From Leptospira sanjuanensis (lineage in GTDB: Bacteria > Spirochaetota > Leptospiria > Leptospirales > Leptospiraceae), in assembly GCF_022267325.1 (NCBI RefSeq), contig NZ_JAIZBG010000001.1, positions 996,001 to 1,060,000 of the forward strand: DNA of 64,000 bases, in the 5' to 3' direction. Each line of letters opens with the position of its first letter. Within the stretch, counting starts at the first letter, position 1. Both the position numbers and the translations under genes were made by a program. This document shows, one piece after another, positions 49,726 to 62,283 of this stretch. Under the pieces are notes generated by a model. The model was not told the origin of the DNA, made no database searches, and saw only the letters and a list, made by a program, of their open reading frames with translations.

Positions 49726-50871
49726 TTATTTCGGATGCTTCCGGTTCGTTCGAAATTCGGTCGGAGTGCATCCGAATTTCTCCTGAAAGAGTTTATGAAA
49801 TGCGGATTTGGAATTGAATCCGGACGCGTACGCCGCAGATAAAACCGATCTCTGCGGTTCTTCCAGCAGAATTCGTGCGGCTTCTTCGAGACGGAAGTCC
49901 GCCACGAACTCTCGAAAGCTCTTTTTGATTTTGTCGTTAAGAATTTCGGATAGTTGGTGCGTATGAATCCCTAACGCTTCGGAAAGTTTTCCTAAAGTCA
50001 GATCCTCGTCCGCATAGTATTTTTCATTTCGCATTAAATCGTTCAGACGCAAAAGAACCGCGTCCACATTCAAACCTCGGATTCTGCTTTCCGCGTACCG
50101 CGCTTCTCTCGATTCCTTTTTGAATTGTTCCACCCAGGGAATCCGCGCGTGGCCGGTGATAAACACGATACACAGCAACAAAGTGACACCCGAAGATGCC
50201 GCAAGAAATAAGGGCATAAAAAAACTTTGTGCGATTACGAATAAAATCAACACGAACAAAGTTCCCGCAAACAAAAGCAGAAAGGGGGTGAATGCGGTAC
50301 GTCGTTCCGAGCTTGCGCCGCTTCTCCAAGTCCAAATTCTGCGAAACAAAACGATCGGATACAGAAAGTTCTGAATGGTTCCTAAGATAAGAAGAATCAA
50401 AACGATATTGTGATAGAGGTCGTTCGAATTCTCCATCTTTAAGAAGTTTTGTTTTGATACGAAGTCGCGCAGATAAAACGGGAGCATCGTGGCGGCGCTC
50501 AAAACACTGGGAAATAAATGTACCGGAGAAAAACGATCGGTTGTCTCTCCGCTTAGATTTCGAAAATACAGAAAGGTTAACGGACCGATTGCGAAGATAA
50601 ACGGAATGTGCGTTTCCGCAATCCAAGCAAATCGAATCAGTCGATCGGACAATTCAAAGAAGATATGAAGTTGTACGACTCCGATCGAAAAGAATAAACA
50701 CGATACCGCTTTATTACGCAGGAAGGAAATTGTTAAACGAAATCGTTCGTCCGCCGTCGACGTATCCGTAAGTCCGATTTGGGATGCGTTTTTACCCCGA
50801 ATAGAAGTGATCCATTCGGATAGAGAAAGTAAGAAAGCGAGACCTGCTCCGAACGCGAGAAAGGAATACAT
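49726..50871 (-). CDS. Membrane-bound AraC-family regulator
   Basis: The 381-aa protein has seven or so N-terminal membrane helices (about 1-250, starting MYSFLAFGAGLAFLLSLSEW). A cytoplasmic AraC DNA-binding domain follows at the C-terminus (about 280-381: LTLGKLSEALGIHTHQLSEILNDK, FREFVADFRLEEAARILLEE, VLSAAYASGFNSKSAFHKLFQEKFGCTPTEFR). It probably senses an envelope or extracellular signal. The open frame extends to a TTG at 51000, but the first 43 residues are not typical and the ATG at 50871 gives a usual start. It is divergent from the DJ-1/PfpI gene, 119 bases away. Confidence 0.85.
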   Translation of the reverse strand: MYSFLAFGAGLAFLLSLSEWITSIRGKNASQIGLTDTSTADERFRLTISFLRNKAVSCLFFSIGVVQLHIFFELSDRLIRFAWIAETHIPFIFAIGPLTFLYFRNLSGETTDRFSPVHLFPSVLSAATMLPFYLRDFVSKQNFLKMENSNDLYHNIVLILLILGTIQNFLYPIVLFRRIWTWRSGASSERRTAFTPFLLLFAGTLFVLILFVIAQSFFMPLFLAASSGVTLLLCIVFITGHARIPWVEQFKKESREARYAESRIRGLNVDAVLLRLNDLMRNEKYYADEDLTLGKLSEALGIHTHQLSEILNDKIKKSFREFVADFRLEEAARILLEEPQRSVLSAAYASGFNSKSAFHKLFQEKFGCTPTEFRTNRKHPK

Positions 50872-50990
50872 GCAGGTATTGGGAGGCGATTCCCGCTTAG
50901 AGTCGAGATTTTTTTTATCTTTAAGCCGGAGGGAAGTCCATCCGTATCCGCAAGGACGACTTCGGATTGAAAACGGGGTAGAATCGAACC

Positions 50991-52196
50991 ATGAAAGCAA
51001 TTCAGTTTAATTTTCATTCTCCCGTTTCCGTTCTGGAAATGTTCGGTAAATTCGGAACACGATTCGCGCATCTGCGGATCGTATTTCTTCTTTTAGGAAT
51101 CGTTGCGATTCTTTCCTGTTCGGTATTTGCCGATCAACATCGGACGGAAATTACCGGAGTGGATCGAAAGGAAACGATTCCCGTTTCGGAAAAAATCCCC
51201 GCGTATAAAAGCAGGTTCGGAAGAACTCGTCCGATTGTCGCGGTAGTCGGGGACAACTATATGACCGAACTTACGGATTACGTAATTCCCTATTCGGTTT
51301 TGACCCGTTCTCAGTCGGCCGATGTGTTTGCGTTAGGAATCGATTCGGGAATTATGAATCTATATCCCGCTCTTAAAATACGACCGCAAGAATCGATCGC
51401 TTCCTTCGACTCGCGTTTTCCGGAGGGTGCGGATTACGTTGTGGTTCCTGCGGTTCATCATTCCGATTCTCCCGTACTTTTGCATTGGTTGAATCGACAA
51501 GCATCCAAGGGCGCGACTGTGATCGGAGTTTGCGACGGGGTGTGGGTCGTAGCAAATGCGGGATTGTTAAAGGGAAAGAATGCTACCGGCTTTTGGTATT
51601 CGTTAAACGACTTGGAAAAGAAATTCAAAGACACGAATTGGGTTCGGAATCGAAGATATGTCGCGGATGGAAACGTCGTAACGACGACCGCGGTTACGGC
51701 CTCGATTCCGGTTTCGCTGGCGTTGGTCGAGGCGATAGCGGGAAAAGATCGCGCGTCGAAAGTCGCCCGAGAACTCGGTGCGTCCGATTGGAATCCCGCT
51801 CATGACAGCAATCGATTTCGCTTAACAATCGGTTCGGTTTATACGATTCTTTCCAATGCCGTCTCTTTTTGGGCTCACGAAGAGATCGGAATCGGCGTTG
51901 CTCCGGGTGTGGACGAAATCAAGCTGGCCTTGGTTGCGGACGCGTATTCGAGAACGTATCGTTCCCAAGCCGTTTCGTTTGCGGCGTCCCGGGATACGAT
52001 CCGAACGGCGAACGGTTTGAGCGTGATTCCGGATCGAGTTTTCGGAAAGGACGATGCGGTCGATCGAATGTTGCCGGAGTTCGATTCCACTCCAGCCGTA
52101 ACCGCTCTGGATCAAACCTTGTCGCAGATCGCGGAGTTGTACGGACTATCCACCGCGGCCTTTGTGGCTTTGATCCTGGAGTATCCGCAATATTGA
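50991..52196 (+). CDS. Exported tandem DJ-1/PfpI-like protein
   Basis: The 401-aa protein has a hydrophobic N-terminal segment (about 28-43, VFLLLGIVAILSC) that could be a signal anchor or lipobox (Cys43). A DJ-1/PfpI half follows (80-200: RPIVAVVGDNYMTELTDYVIPYSVL, VVVPA, and GVCDGVWVVANAGLL with Cys181 as the possible nucleophile). A second partial half (about 298-345: EEIGIGVAPGVDEIKLALVADAY) resembles the first. No HTH domain is seen. Role unknown; chaperone, deglycase or ligand sensing are options. It opposes the AraC regulator that may control it. Confidence 0.75.
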   Translation: MKAIQFNFHSPVSVLEMFGKFGTRFAHLRIVFLLLGIVAILSCSVFADQHRTEITGVDRKETIPVSEKIPAYKSRFGRTRPIVAVVGDNYMTELTDYVIPYSVLTRSQSADVFALGIDSGIMNLYPALKIRPQESIASFDSRFPEGADYVVVPAVHHSDSPVLLHWLNRQASKGATVIGVCDGVWVVANAGLLKGKNATGFWYSLNDLEKKFKDTNWVRNRRYVADGNVVTTTAVTASIPVSLALVEAIAGKDRASKVARELGASDWNPAHDSNRFRLTIGSVYTILSNAVSFWAHEEIGIGVAPGVDEIKLALVADAYSRTYRSQAVSFAASRDTIRTANGLSVIPDRVFGKDDAVDRMLPEFDSTPAVTALDQTLSQIAELYGLSTAAFVALILEYPQY

Positions 52197-52212
52197 GAAT
52201 ATTCGAAAAACA

Positions 52213-53148
52213 TTATCTTTCGTTTTTAAGTTTTTCGATTTCTCGTATGAGTTCTTCCTTGCTGACGTTCGGATCCGACTTTAATTTTCGGATCAGTTCG
52301 TCGGCCGTCGCTCTTTTGTTGGCTGCCTTTCGATCGATCGTTCCTTTCAGAAGAACCGGCGCGCCGACGGAAAAGACGGCGACCTTTTTCGCGTCCACCG
52401 GTTCCAATACGCAGGATTGCCGAAACACTTCCGAAACTTTGTACGGAACTTGATCCTTGCCTACGAGAAAGATCATTCCGACTTTGATCGATTCGGTTTT
52501 GGAAAACACGGCCACGATTTTTTCATCCGAGGTCGCGGATGATTTATAAAAAACGACTCCGGCGATTTCATTGTCGACCGTGACGCTTTTTTGATTCACG
52601 GTCGTCGTGATTCTTCCTTGAAACGGTTCTCCGATTTTCGTAAAGACGTTCTTGCCGAATTTCAACGACTTCCCGTCCGGAGCGAATTCTCCTAAAAGAT
52701 TTCCGCTTGCGGTAACGTTGCCCACTTCCCTGACTTTCGAAGCGGCGCCCATCTCGCTCAGTTTCCATTTTGTCGGATCGGATTCGCGCGCGCCCATGTG
52801 AAGCTGATGATATTCCTGATACAAGGATTCCTGCAGAAGAATTTCGGTATCGCTTGTGACGACTCCGCCCGTTCGAATTCTCCATTCTTCTCGGTTATCG
52901 CTCGCGATAAAACTGAGTCGAACGATCACCTTTCTTTCAAACGAAAGATCGCCGTTCGCTTTCGGAAAAATGCTTAAAACTTCGATTCTCATCTTATCTT
53001 CCTTGGCCCATTCCGCGCTTTCCGAAGAGATATAGAAACCGGCCAAGTCCGGATTCGGAGGGATGGGTTTTCCTCTCAGGTTGCCTCCGCAGCCGATGGA
53101 CAAGATACTATATAATGAAATGAGAATATATCCGATTTTGTGGTTCAT
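52213..53148 (-). CDS. Hypothetical lipoprotein with SH3-like strands
   Basis: The 311-aa protein has a lipoprotein signal ([20 protein letters not shown], Cys20) and a mature region with beta-rich pieces ([34 protein letters not shown]). The C-terminal coil reads [33 protein letters not shown]. The open frame begins at 53274, but the signal peptide puts the start at 53148. It lies just after the PfpI gene in convergent orientation (17-base gap). I do not recognise the family. Confidence 0.7.
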   Translation of the reverse strand: MNHKIGYILISLYSILSIGCGGNLRGKPIPPNPDLAGFYISSESAEWAKEDKMRIEVLSIFPKANGDLSFERKVIVRLSFIASDNREEWRIRTGGVVTSDTEILLQESLYQEYHQLHMGARESDPTKWKLSEMGAASKVREVGNVTASGNLLGEFAPDGKSLKFGKNVFTKIGEPFQGRITTTVNQKSVTVDNEIAGVVFYKSSATSDEKIVAVFSKTESIKVGMIFLVGKDQVPYKVSEVFRQSCVLEPVDAKKVAVFSVGAPVLLKGTIDRKAANKRATADELIRKLKSDPNVSKEELIREIEKLKNER

Positions 53149-53433
53149 TCGATTTTTCCGTTGTTTAGGATCTCCGTCCGCACGGAAGGGTAAAGTATCT
53201 TTTTTAGGAAACTTTCTTTTTTGCAGGAATTCATATATTTCTTTTGAGAGCCTCGGAAAGTTTTTCGATCGCATGACGGAGCATGTTGCGCGGCATCCGA
53301 TCCGCGTATCGATCCAGAAAATCGGTTTCCGTTTCGCAATCGGTTTTTCGAAAAATCGTAAAACGATTGACTTCCGTTGCGGACGAGATCGAATTCTTGC
53401 GTTTCAAAAGCATTTGCTTATTCGGAGAATCTT

Positions 53434-54111
53434 ATGTTCATAGGACATTATAGCGTAGCGTTCGCGCTTAAGAAGACGGTTCCCAAAACTCCTCTATGGT
53501 CTTTGTTGGTAGGCGTCCAATTCGTCGATTTTCTGTTTATGATTTTCATCATGATCGGGGTCGAGCACATGCGTTTGATTCCGGGCTTTACCGCGAGCAA
53601 TCCGTTCGATCTTTATTTTATGCCGTATACGCACAGTTTGGCTGCGGCGTTCCTATGGGCCGCGTTCGCGTTCGTCCTTTTCTATTTTTGGAAAAGTTCG
53701 GAGGATCGAAACACAAGATGGAAGGTCGCTCTTGCGGTTGCAATTTCCGTAATGTCGCATTATTTTTTGGATCTTCCCGTGCATACTCCCGATCTTCCCG
53801 TTTTGTCGGATTCGGGCACCAAACTAGGATTCGGATTGTGGAACAATCTTTGGCTCACCGTCGGAATCGAAGCGGCGTTGACGGTTTTTTCCTTCGCTTA
53901 TTATTTCAAGGGAAGCAAACCTGGAGAAGGTTTCGCGGGCAAGTGGGGAATGTTGTCTTTGGGCGGATTCTTTCTTATGCTGATATTGATAAATCCGTTC
54001 GCACCCGTATCCGATAACATCTACGCGTTTGCGATTCAGGCTTTGTTTCTTTATACGTTGATTGCAATCCTCGGTCAGAAGCTCGATGAAAAGAGAATCT
54101 ACGACGTATGA
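53434..54111 (+). CDS. YdjM-like (DUF457) membrane protein
   Basis: The 225-aa protein starts MFIGHYSVAFALKKTVPKTPLWSLLVGVQFVDFLFM, with membrane helices spread over the length and HSLAAAFLWAAF, SHYFLDLPVHTPDLPV (conserved His-Asp positions). These resemble metal-dependent hydrolase-like YdjM/DUF457 proteins. GGAG lies 7 bases before ATG. The open frame starts at 53377 but the first 19 residues lack features. The reaction is unknown. Confidence 0.75.
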   Translation: MFIGHYSVAFALKKTVPKTPLWSLLVGVQFVDFLFMIFIMIGVEHMRLIPGFTASNPFDLYFMPYTHSLAAAFLWAAFAFVLFYFWKSSEDRNTRWKVALAVAISVMSHYFLDLPVHTPDLPVLSDSGTKLGFGLWNNLWLTVGIEAALTVFSFAYYFKGSKPGEGFAGKWGMLSLGGFFLMLILINPFAPVSDNIYAFAIQALFLYTLIAILGQKLDEKRIYDV

Positions 54112-54227
54112 AAGCCCGAATCATTTCGGAACTTGTTCCTTAGAGGACAGGGATGACGGTTTTGAATCGGGCGATTCCGCTAAGAAAGGCTTGTCAAGAT
54201 CGATCTTAATTTCAGAGTTAAGAATGT

Positions 54228-55306
<1,079 letters not shown>

Positions 55307-55331
<25 letters not shown>

Positions 55332-56236
55332 ACGCCGAGCGATGCGGTTCTCTTCGACCAGAACCACGCAAGAGTGATGCCCGCGATCGCGTGCCAGATT
55401 CCCCAAGTCGCCGCGATGATCGCCATACTTCCCTGACCTCCGAAAAACGCGAAGATCAATACGAGACCGAGTCCCGAATTTTGAATTCCGGTTTCGATGG
55501 AAATGCAACGCGCGTCCTTTTCATCCAAACGCATCAGCTTCGCGAAAAAATATCCCAGTAAAAATCCCGTCGAGTTCATTAGAAAAACGTAAAGAAACAC
55601 TTTGTTGATCACTTTCAAAAAAACCGAAAAGTTGGCGGCGAGAGCGATTACCAGAAACGCCGCAAAGATCAGCGCGGAAAGAATTTTGATCGGTTTTTCG
55701 ATCTTTTTCGTAATGTCCGGTAAATATCTCTGCGTTAAGAGTCCCAATGCGATCGGAATCAAAAGAATCATTAAAATCGCTCGGAAAACGTCCCACGGAT
55801 TGAGGCTGATTTCCTTCAACGCAGCCTGAACGGGAGGATATAAATTGCCCCAGAAGAAAAAGTTGAACGGAGTCGCGACGATCGCAAGCGCGGAGGAAAA
55901 AGCCGTCAGAGAAATGGAAAGCGCGGTGTTTCCCTTGGCAATCGACGTGATAAAGTTCGAGATGTTTCCGCCCGGACAAGCCGCTACGAGAAGCATTCCG
56001 AGCGCGACTCCCGGAGGAGGATTTAAAATCCAAAGCAAAAGATACGTCACAAACGGAAAGAAAAGGAATTGGGAAATAATTCCGGTTAAAGACGCACGCG
56101 GTTTTTCGAAGAGCAGTTTAAATTCTTCCAATCTAAGATCCAAGGCGATCCCGTACATAATCAGCCCCAAAAGAATATTCAAAAAAACTAAACCGCTTTC
56201 GTTGAAATTGATCCGAACCGCGTCGAGTTCCGTCAT
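55307..56236 (-). CDS. Bile acid:sodium symporter (BASS) family transporter
   Basis: The 309-aa protein has about nine membrane helices and the family parts [41 protein letters not shown] and [15 protein letters not shown]. These hold the substrate and sodium sites. Relatives import organic anions such as pyruvate, taurine-like or steroid acids. It lies 4 bases after a TauD-like oxygenase gene, so it is likely co-transcribed and may bring in that enzyme's substrate. The 3' end overlaps trhO by 25 bases. Confidence 0.9.
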
Positions 56237-56240
56237 CGTC

Positions 56241-57395
<1,155 letters not shown>

Positions 57396-57557
57396 GGCGA
57401 ATAACGTCCCCCGAAAGTTTTCCAAATCGTATCTTGGAATGGATTTGGAAAAGGTCTTTTTTACCTACGATGAAGACCTTTCGTGGATTAGACGCAAGGA
57501 ATATTTGTTATAGTGGATAAAAATTTAATAAAATAGAGGATGTTCTTTCTTTTCGAT

Positions 57558-57573
57558 TGTGGGAACTCCTTCC
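57558..57573 (+). repeat. GGAACTC palindrome copy
   Basis: TGTGGGAACTCCTTCC, in the 57396-57802 gap, about 160 bases upstream of the TauD-like start. Besides this and an AACTTCG/CGAAGTT dyad (57748-57768) the gap shows no gene. Confidence 0.55.
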
Positions 57574-57784
57574 AAAAAAGGAGATCTCTGACTTCGTTCA
57601 AGATCTTCTGCGTATTCACATCTTGTTGAACTTCTAAAATTTTTTTCATTGTGCATAAGATCCTTTGCCTTCGGGGGTTGGTTGCGGAGAAGGGGATAAA
57701 CGCGCCGGTTAAGAATGCGACGCGTTTTACGGTTCGGTCGGCCGGAAAACTTCGTTTGCGGCGAAGTTCACTGCGGAAATTACA

Positions 57785-57806
57785 TTAGAATAACGTTTTA
57801 TTCTAA
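57785..57806 (-). terminator. A+T-rich hairpin at the stop of the MDR gene
   Basis: TTAGAATAA (57785-57793) and TTATTCTAA (57798-57806) pair perfectly around CGTT. Read on the minus strand it includes the TAG stop at 57803-57805. No T-run follows. Confidence 0.45.
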
Positions 57807-58816
57807 ATTTCGATGCAGATTTTTCCGAAGTGTTTCCCCGACTTTAGCGATTCGTAAGCCTGAGGCGCTTCCTCGAATTTAAAGATTTGATCAATGACAG
57901 GTTTGATCTTGTTGGCTTCGACCGCCTTGTTCATATCTTCGAAGTTTCGTTTGCTTCCCACGATGATTCCTTGAATTCGAATTCCGTGCATCAGGATCGG
58001 AAACAGGGAGAGATTGTTGCTTTCTCCACCCGCTAAAACTCCGATCAGTGCGATCGTTCCCCAAGGTCTCGTGCAGGAGATCGATCTTTGCAGAGTTCCC
58101 GCGCCTCCGACTTCGATGATCAGATCCGCGCCTTTCTTGTTCGTGATCTTGCGAACTTCCTTATCCCAATCCGGTTTTTCGTTGTAGTTGATGACTTCGT
58201 CCGCGCCGAGTGCTGTGAGCTTTGCGAGTTTTTCGTTGCTGGAGGAAGTCGCGATGACCTTGATTCCCATCATTTTAGCGAATTGTAATGCGAATATGGA
58301 GACGCCCCCCGTTCCTTGAACGACGATCGTTCCTCCCGGTTGAATGTTTCCGTGTGTGACGATTGCGGTGTAAGCGGTGAGCGCGGCGCAAGGGAGAGTG
58401 GATGCTTCCGCAAAGGAAAGATGTTCCGGCATGGGAACGATTCCTTGTTCTCCGAAAATTCTATATTCACTGAGAGTACCGTCGAGCGGACCTCCTAGAG
58501 TATTGCGCAACATATCGTTGTCCGGCGCTCCGTCGAGCCAGGTCTGCGCGAAGTTGGCGCAGATCTTGTCGCCGACTTTCCACTTCGTAACTCCCGGACC
58601 GATCTGTGCGATTTCTCCGGCTCCGTCCGAAAGAGGAACGAGAGGAAGTTTTTGTTTCGGATTGTATCTTCCGATCGCCATCAGATAATCCCTATAGTTC
58701 AAAGAGGCCGCTCTGAAACGGACGAGGACTTCTCCTTGTCCAGGAACCGGATCGGGACGTTCCGCGATTTTTAAATTCTCCAGGCCGAATTGATTTTGAA
58801 CTTCGTAAACTCTCAT
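57803..58816 (-). CDS. Zinc-type MDR dehydrogenase/quinone reductase-like
   Basis: The 337-aa MDR enzyme has the N-terminal catalytic fold ([54 protein letters not shown]) and the Rossmann part ([51 protein letters not shown]). No structural zinc cysteines are evident, so a quinone reductase or enoyl reductase-like member is more likely than an alcohol dehydrogenase. The open frame extends to 58855, but MRVYEV at 58816 is the usual start. No neighbour informs the substrate. Confidence 0.85.
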   Translation of the reverse strand: MRVYEVQNQFGLENLKIAERPDPVPGQGEVLVRFRAASLNYRDYLMAIGRYNPKQKLPLVPLSDGAGEIAQIGPGVTKWKVGDKICANFAQTWLDGAPDNDMLRNTLGGPLDGTLSEYRIFGEQGIVPMPEHLSFAEASTLPCAALTAYTAIVTHGNIQPGGTIVVQGTGGVSIFALQFAKMMGIKVIATSSSNEKLAKLTALGADEVINYNEKPDWDKEVRKITNKKGADLIIEVGGAGTLQRSISCTRPWGTIALIGVLAGGESNNLSLFPILMHGIRIQGIIVGSKRNFEDMNKAVEANKIKPVIDQIFKFEEAPQAYESLKSGKHFGKICIEI

Positions 58817-58975
58817 GAGAGGATCAAATTTTCGAACGGACTTTAAGAAAACCATTTTTTGATTTCGAAAGAATCGATCGATTTCGCGGGACCGACGTCG
58901 TCTAAGCTATGAGAATCAGCTTCTCTTTTTCTGATTGCTCGCGGAGGCGTTTTGGAAAAGCTGGGAAGTGAGTTT

Positions 58976-59374
58976 ATGAGCAGCGTTGCGGAAGTTCAAA
59001 AAGAAATCGTTTCCGAATTTTCGGAATGCACCGATTGGCAGGAACGTTATCAACTGTTGATCGAGATGGGGGACGAACTCGGTTCGCTTCCCGATGAGGC
59101 CAAAACTCCCGAGCGTTTGGTTCCCGGTTGTCAGTCCCGCGTTTGGATCGTCTCCGAAGAAAAGGAAGGCAAGATCGAGTTTCAAGCCGACAGCGATTCC
59201 GCAATCACGCGCGGTATGATCGCTCTTTTGATCCGCGTTTTTTCGGGAAGAACCCGCGAGGAAATCAAAACCGCTTCTTTGGAATTTTTAAAAGAGATCG
59301 GTCTCGACAAACATCTTTCCATGTCTCGCAGAAACGGTCTCTATTCGATGGTCAACATTCTTCGGAATAGTTGA
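58976..59374 (+). CDS. sufE: SufE-like cysteine desulfurase accessory protein
   Basis: The 132-aa protein has the SufE pattern: [41 protein letters not shown] with the sulfur-accepting Cys52, and [18 protein letters not shown]. SufE accepts sulfur from SufS for iron-sulfur assembly. No other suf genes are in the window. GGAAGTGAG lies just before the ATG at 58976; the open frame starts with a TTG at 58952, which is less likely. Confidence 0.93.
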   Translation: MSSVAEVQKEIVSEFSECTDWQERYQLLIEMGDELGSLPDEAKTPERLVPGCQSRVWIVSEEKEGKIEFQADSDSAITRGMIALLIRVFSGRTREEIKTASLEFLKEIGLDKHLSMSRRNGLYSMVNILRNS

Positions 59375-59472
59375 ACGCGAAACGATCTCGTTCGTCGCTC
59401 GCGGATTTTGAATTTCGTTTAACAATTTAGACTTCGATTTTCGAGGACGGTTGTGCGCCTTCAAACGTTCCG

Positions 59473-60036
59473 TCAGATGATTTCCGGACGGTCGGGAAGT
59501 TCGTTCGGGTTTTGTTTTCCGGGCGGGAAATGTTCCTGCAAAAGTTTTGTAAACGATTCGATCGCAGCGAGAATGCTTTCGAGATACGAACCGGATCGGA
59601 ACCCATCCTGCATTTTGCCGCAGATTTCGTCTAACGTGTTTTGTCCGACCTTTTTGTAGATTCCGCGGTCGGCGAGCAATTCTATCCTTCGATCGATGAG
59701 TTGAACGTAGATCAGAATCCCCGTGTTTTCTTCCGTATCCCAGACCCTTTTTTCGGAAAATAGTTCCGCCGCTCTTCGTTTTGCGTCCAGACCGAACAAA
59801 ACTCTGGAAACGGGAAGAGCCGATTCCAAGATCACTTTGATTTCTCCCTTATGCGAACTTTCGGATTTGGAAACGGCGGATTCGATTCTTTTTAAATCCT
59901 CCGCGCTGAAATACCGTTTGAATCGATGGGTTTTCGATTTGTCCGCGGTAAAGGAAAAAAGGGAGAAGATAGATTCCAGCCAATGATTCAGAATTCTTTG
60001 CAGAAGAGAAGGTTCGGATGTATATTGCTTTATCAT
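59473..60036 (-). CDS. TPM-domain protein (cytoplasmic)
   Basis: The 187-aa protein has a TPM_phosphatase-like domain (about 35-165: FSAEDLKRIESAVSKSESSHKGEIKVILESALPV, NTGILIYVQLIDRRIELLADRGIYKKV). No signal or helix is seen. AAAGGA lies about 11 bases before ATG at 60036. The open frame extends to 60198 through the Gly-rich coding sequence of the previous gene in another frame, which is not believable. It closes a lemA-TPM-TPM operon. The catalytic role of the domain is uncertain. Confidence 0.82.
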   Translation of the reverse strand: MIKQYTSEPSLLQRILNHWLESIFSLFSFTADKSKTHRFKRYFSAEDLKRIESAVSKSESSHKGEIKVILESALPVSRVLFGLDAKRRAAELFSEKRVWDTEENTGILIYVQLIDRRIELLADRGIYKKVGQNTLDEICGKMQDGFRSGSYLESILAAIESFTKLLQEHFPPGKQNPNELPDRPEII

Positions 60037-60052
60037 ACTATTTGAATCCTTT

Positions 60053-60973
60053 TTACCAGCTTCCCGAGGCGCCTCCGCCCCCGGACGATCCGCCTCCGCC
60101 GCTCCAAGAGCTTCCTCCTCCCGAAGAACCCCAGGACGAACCGCCTCCTCCAATTCCGCCTCCGTTTGCGAGAACGAAAAACCAGAGTAAGAGCGCACCC
60201 GGAATCAACAACCAAAGAGTGATGGACCAAAACAAACCGAGGATCACGAAGATGACGGCTCCGAATCCTCCGGAAAATCCGTTACCGAACATCAGCCCGA
60301 ACAATTTTCCGAGAATGACAAGAATGATGAATGCTGTTACGAGTTTATTCGGAAGTTCCGGTTCGAAATCCCCGTCGCCGGAAGAGGTCGAATCGGAACC
60401 CGCGACTTTACCGCTCGCGGCGGGGAGTTCTTCGCCGTCGATCTTTGCGATGAGCGCGTCGATCGCGTCCGAAATTCCTTCGTAGTAATTTCCGTCGCGA
60501 AACCGGGGGATCATATAATCTTCTATGATTCGTTTTGCGATTACGTCGGGAACCGCGCCTTCTAATCCGTATCCGACTTCGATCTTCGTTTTATGGTCTC
60601 CGATCGCGACCACGATCAGAATTCCGTCGTCGATTCCTTTGCGTCCGAGTTTCCAAGCTTCGAAGGTTTTGACGGCGTATTCCTCCACGGTCCAATCGAG
60701 AGTGGAGCCGACGACAAGAACCGCGATCTGACTTCCTTTTCTTTTTTCAAAGGCGACTAACGTGGAGGTTAGAATCGCCTTTTGTTTGTCGGTGAGCGTC
60801 GACGTCGTGTCCGTGATCTGCGTACGCAGCGGGGGAACGACGGGATCCTCCGCTTTCCATTCTTCCCTTAAGAGAAAAACGGAAAAGTTTCCCGTTTTTA
60901 AAGTCCAACCCGCGCTAAACGCGAAAAGTCCGATAAAGAAAAGGATTCCGAATTTCAACCGGATCATATTCAA
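60053..60973 (-). CDS. TPM-domain protein with Gly/Ser-rich C-terminal tail (YgcG-like)
   Basis: The 306-aa protein has a signal/anchor (about 7-23), a TPM domain (about 45-175: DTTSTLTDKQKAILTSTLVAFEKRKGSQIAVLVV, GIDDGILIVVAIGDHKTKIEVGYGLEGAVPD). Two membrane helices (about 210-270) follow, and then a Gly/Ser/Trp tail (residues about 272-306). This is the usual YgcG arrangement next to LemA. The role is unknown, linked to membrane protein quality or envelope stress. Six bases after the lemA stop. Confidence 0.88.
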   Translation of the reverse strand: MNMIRLKFGILFFIGLFAFSAGWTLKTGNFSVFLLREEWKAEDPVVPPLRTQITDTTSTLTDKQKAILTSTLVAFEKRKGSQIAVLVVGSTLDWTVEEYAVKTFEAWKLGRKGIDDGILIVVAIGDHKTKIEVGYGLEGAVPDVIAKRIIEDYMIPRFRDGNYYEGISDAIDALIAKIDGEELPAASGKVAGSDSTSSGDGDFEPELPNKLVTAFIILVILGKLFGLMFGNGFSGGFGAVIFVILGLFWSITLWLLIPGALLLWFFVLANGGGIGGGGSSWGSSGGGSSWSGGGGSSGGGGASGSW

Positions 60974-60978
60974 AATTT

Positions 60979-61581
60979 TTAAAATTTAACTTCGGGCGGT
61001 TTGGAGATTTCCTTTTCGTTTTCGACCGTAAACGAAGGTTTTACGTCGAATCCGAAAAGTTTTGCGGTGAGATTGCTCGGAAATTTTCGGATGGTACTAT
61101 TGTATTTTTGCACCGCTTGGATGTATCGGTTGCGCGCCACGGTGATTCTATTTTCCGTTCCTTCGAGCTGTGCCTGCAAGTCCCGAAAGTTTTCGTTGGA
61201 TTTCAACTGAGGATAATTTTCCGCAACAACGAGCAAACGGGAAAGAGCGGATGTCATCTGTGCCTGCGCCTGTGCATATTTTTTGAAAAGTTCCGGATTG
61301 TTCAGAGTCTTTTCGTCCGCTTGAATCGAACCGACTCCGGCTCTGGCTCGGGTCACTTCGGTTAACACTTTTTCTTCCTGAGCCGCGTATCCTTTCACGG
61401 TGTTGACCAAGTTCGGAATCAAATCGGCTCTTCTTTGATATTGGTTCAAAACCTCGGCCCAAGACGCAGTGACGGCCTCGTCTTCTTCCTGGATCGCGTT
61501 ATATCCGCAGTTGGTGGAACCCAAGACCGCGAGTGTGAAAGTAATCGCCAAAAACAACTTGGTTGGAATTTTCGTTTTCAA
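60979..61581 (-). CDS. LemA family protein
   Basis: The 200-aa protein has a lipoprotein-like signal (LAITFTLAVLGSTNC, Cys25). The LemA helical pattern follows: ASWAEVLNQYQRRADLIPNLVNTVKGYAAQEEKVLTEVTRARAG, YPQLKSNENFRDLQAQLEGTENRITVARNRYIQAVQKYN. Length and motifs are normal. It heads the operon with two TPM genes. LemA proteins are membrane-associated with unclear function. Confidence 0.93.
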   Translation of the reverse strand: MKTKIPTKLFLAITFTLAVLGSTNCGYNAIQEEDEAVTASWAEVLNQYQRRADLIPNLVNTVKGYAAQEEKVLTEVTRARAGVGSIQADEKTLNNPELFKKYAQAQAQMTSALSRLLVVAENYPQLKSNENFRDLQAQLEGTENRITVARNRYIQAVQKYNSTIRKFPSNLTAKLFGFDVKPSFTVENEKEISKPPEVKF

Positions 61582-61650
61582 GAAATTTCTTTCTCCTGTA
61601 GAGGTGTAATTCTTTTACGATTAGACCCCGATCGTAAATCGAATTTTCAT

Positions 61651-61926
<276 letters not shown>

Positions 61927-61950
61927 ATTCGATTCTCCCTTTGCGGTCGT

Positions 61951-62091
61951 TTAAGCCGCTTCCCTTGCTTTGCGAACTGCTTCTTTTTCGAGCGCTCTTT
62001 TGCGGATTTCTTCGATGAGTTTGTCCGCGAGAATTTCCGCGATCGCTTCGATTCTTTCATCCATCCATTCTTGATTCATTGTGGTTTGCAT
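61951..62091 (-). CDS. 46-aa helical protein with strong RBS
   Basis: The frame begins MQTTMNQEWMDERIEAIAEIL and continues as one charged helix to EAVRKAREAA. GGAGG lies 8 bases before the ATG at 62091; the open frame further upstream to 62139 is less likely. It precedes the 90-aa gene. Function is unknown. The very clear initiation signal suggests a real gene. Confidence 0.65.
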   Translation of the reverse strand: MQTTMNQEWMDERIEAIAEILADKLIEEIRKRALEKEAVRKAREAA

Positions 62092-62283
62092 TGTGTTGCC
62101 TCCGATCTGAGATTTTAGAATACGATTTCCCCCGGACAAAAAGCCGAATCTACGAGGCAGGTTCGGCGTTTTTTGCGATTTTTTTTTCGAATCGGAGAAC
62201 GGATTTCCCGGATTTCTTTGATAAAACCTTTGACCTTTATCGCCGACGGAAAGAATAAAGGGCGGATTTTCGGTGACTACGTT

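Noticed and set aside
60053..60160. Gly/Ser-rich repetitive DNA at the TPM gene end seen as a possible repeat element
   Set aside because: It is a protein tail of the YgcG type, not a DNA repeat.
60037..60198. 54-residue N-terminal extension of the downstream TPM protein
   Set aside because: The extension is read from the Gly/Ser-rich tail of the preceding gene in another frame (Glu/Ala-rich result).
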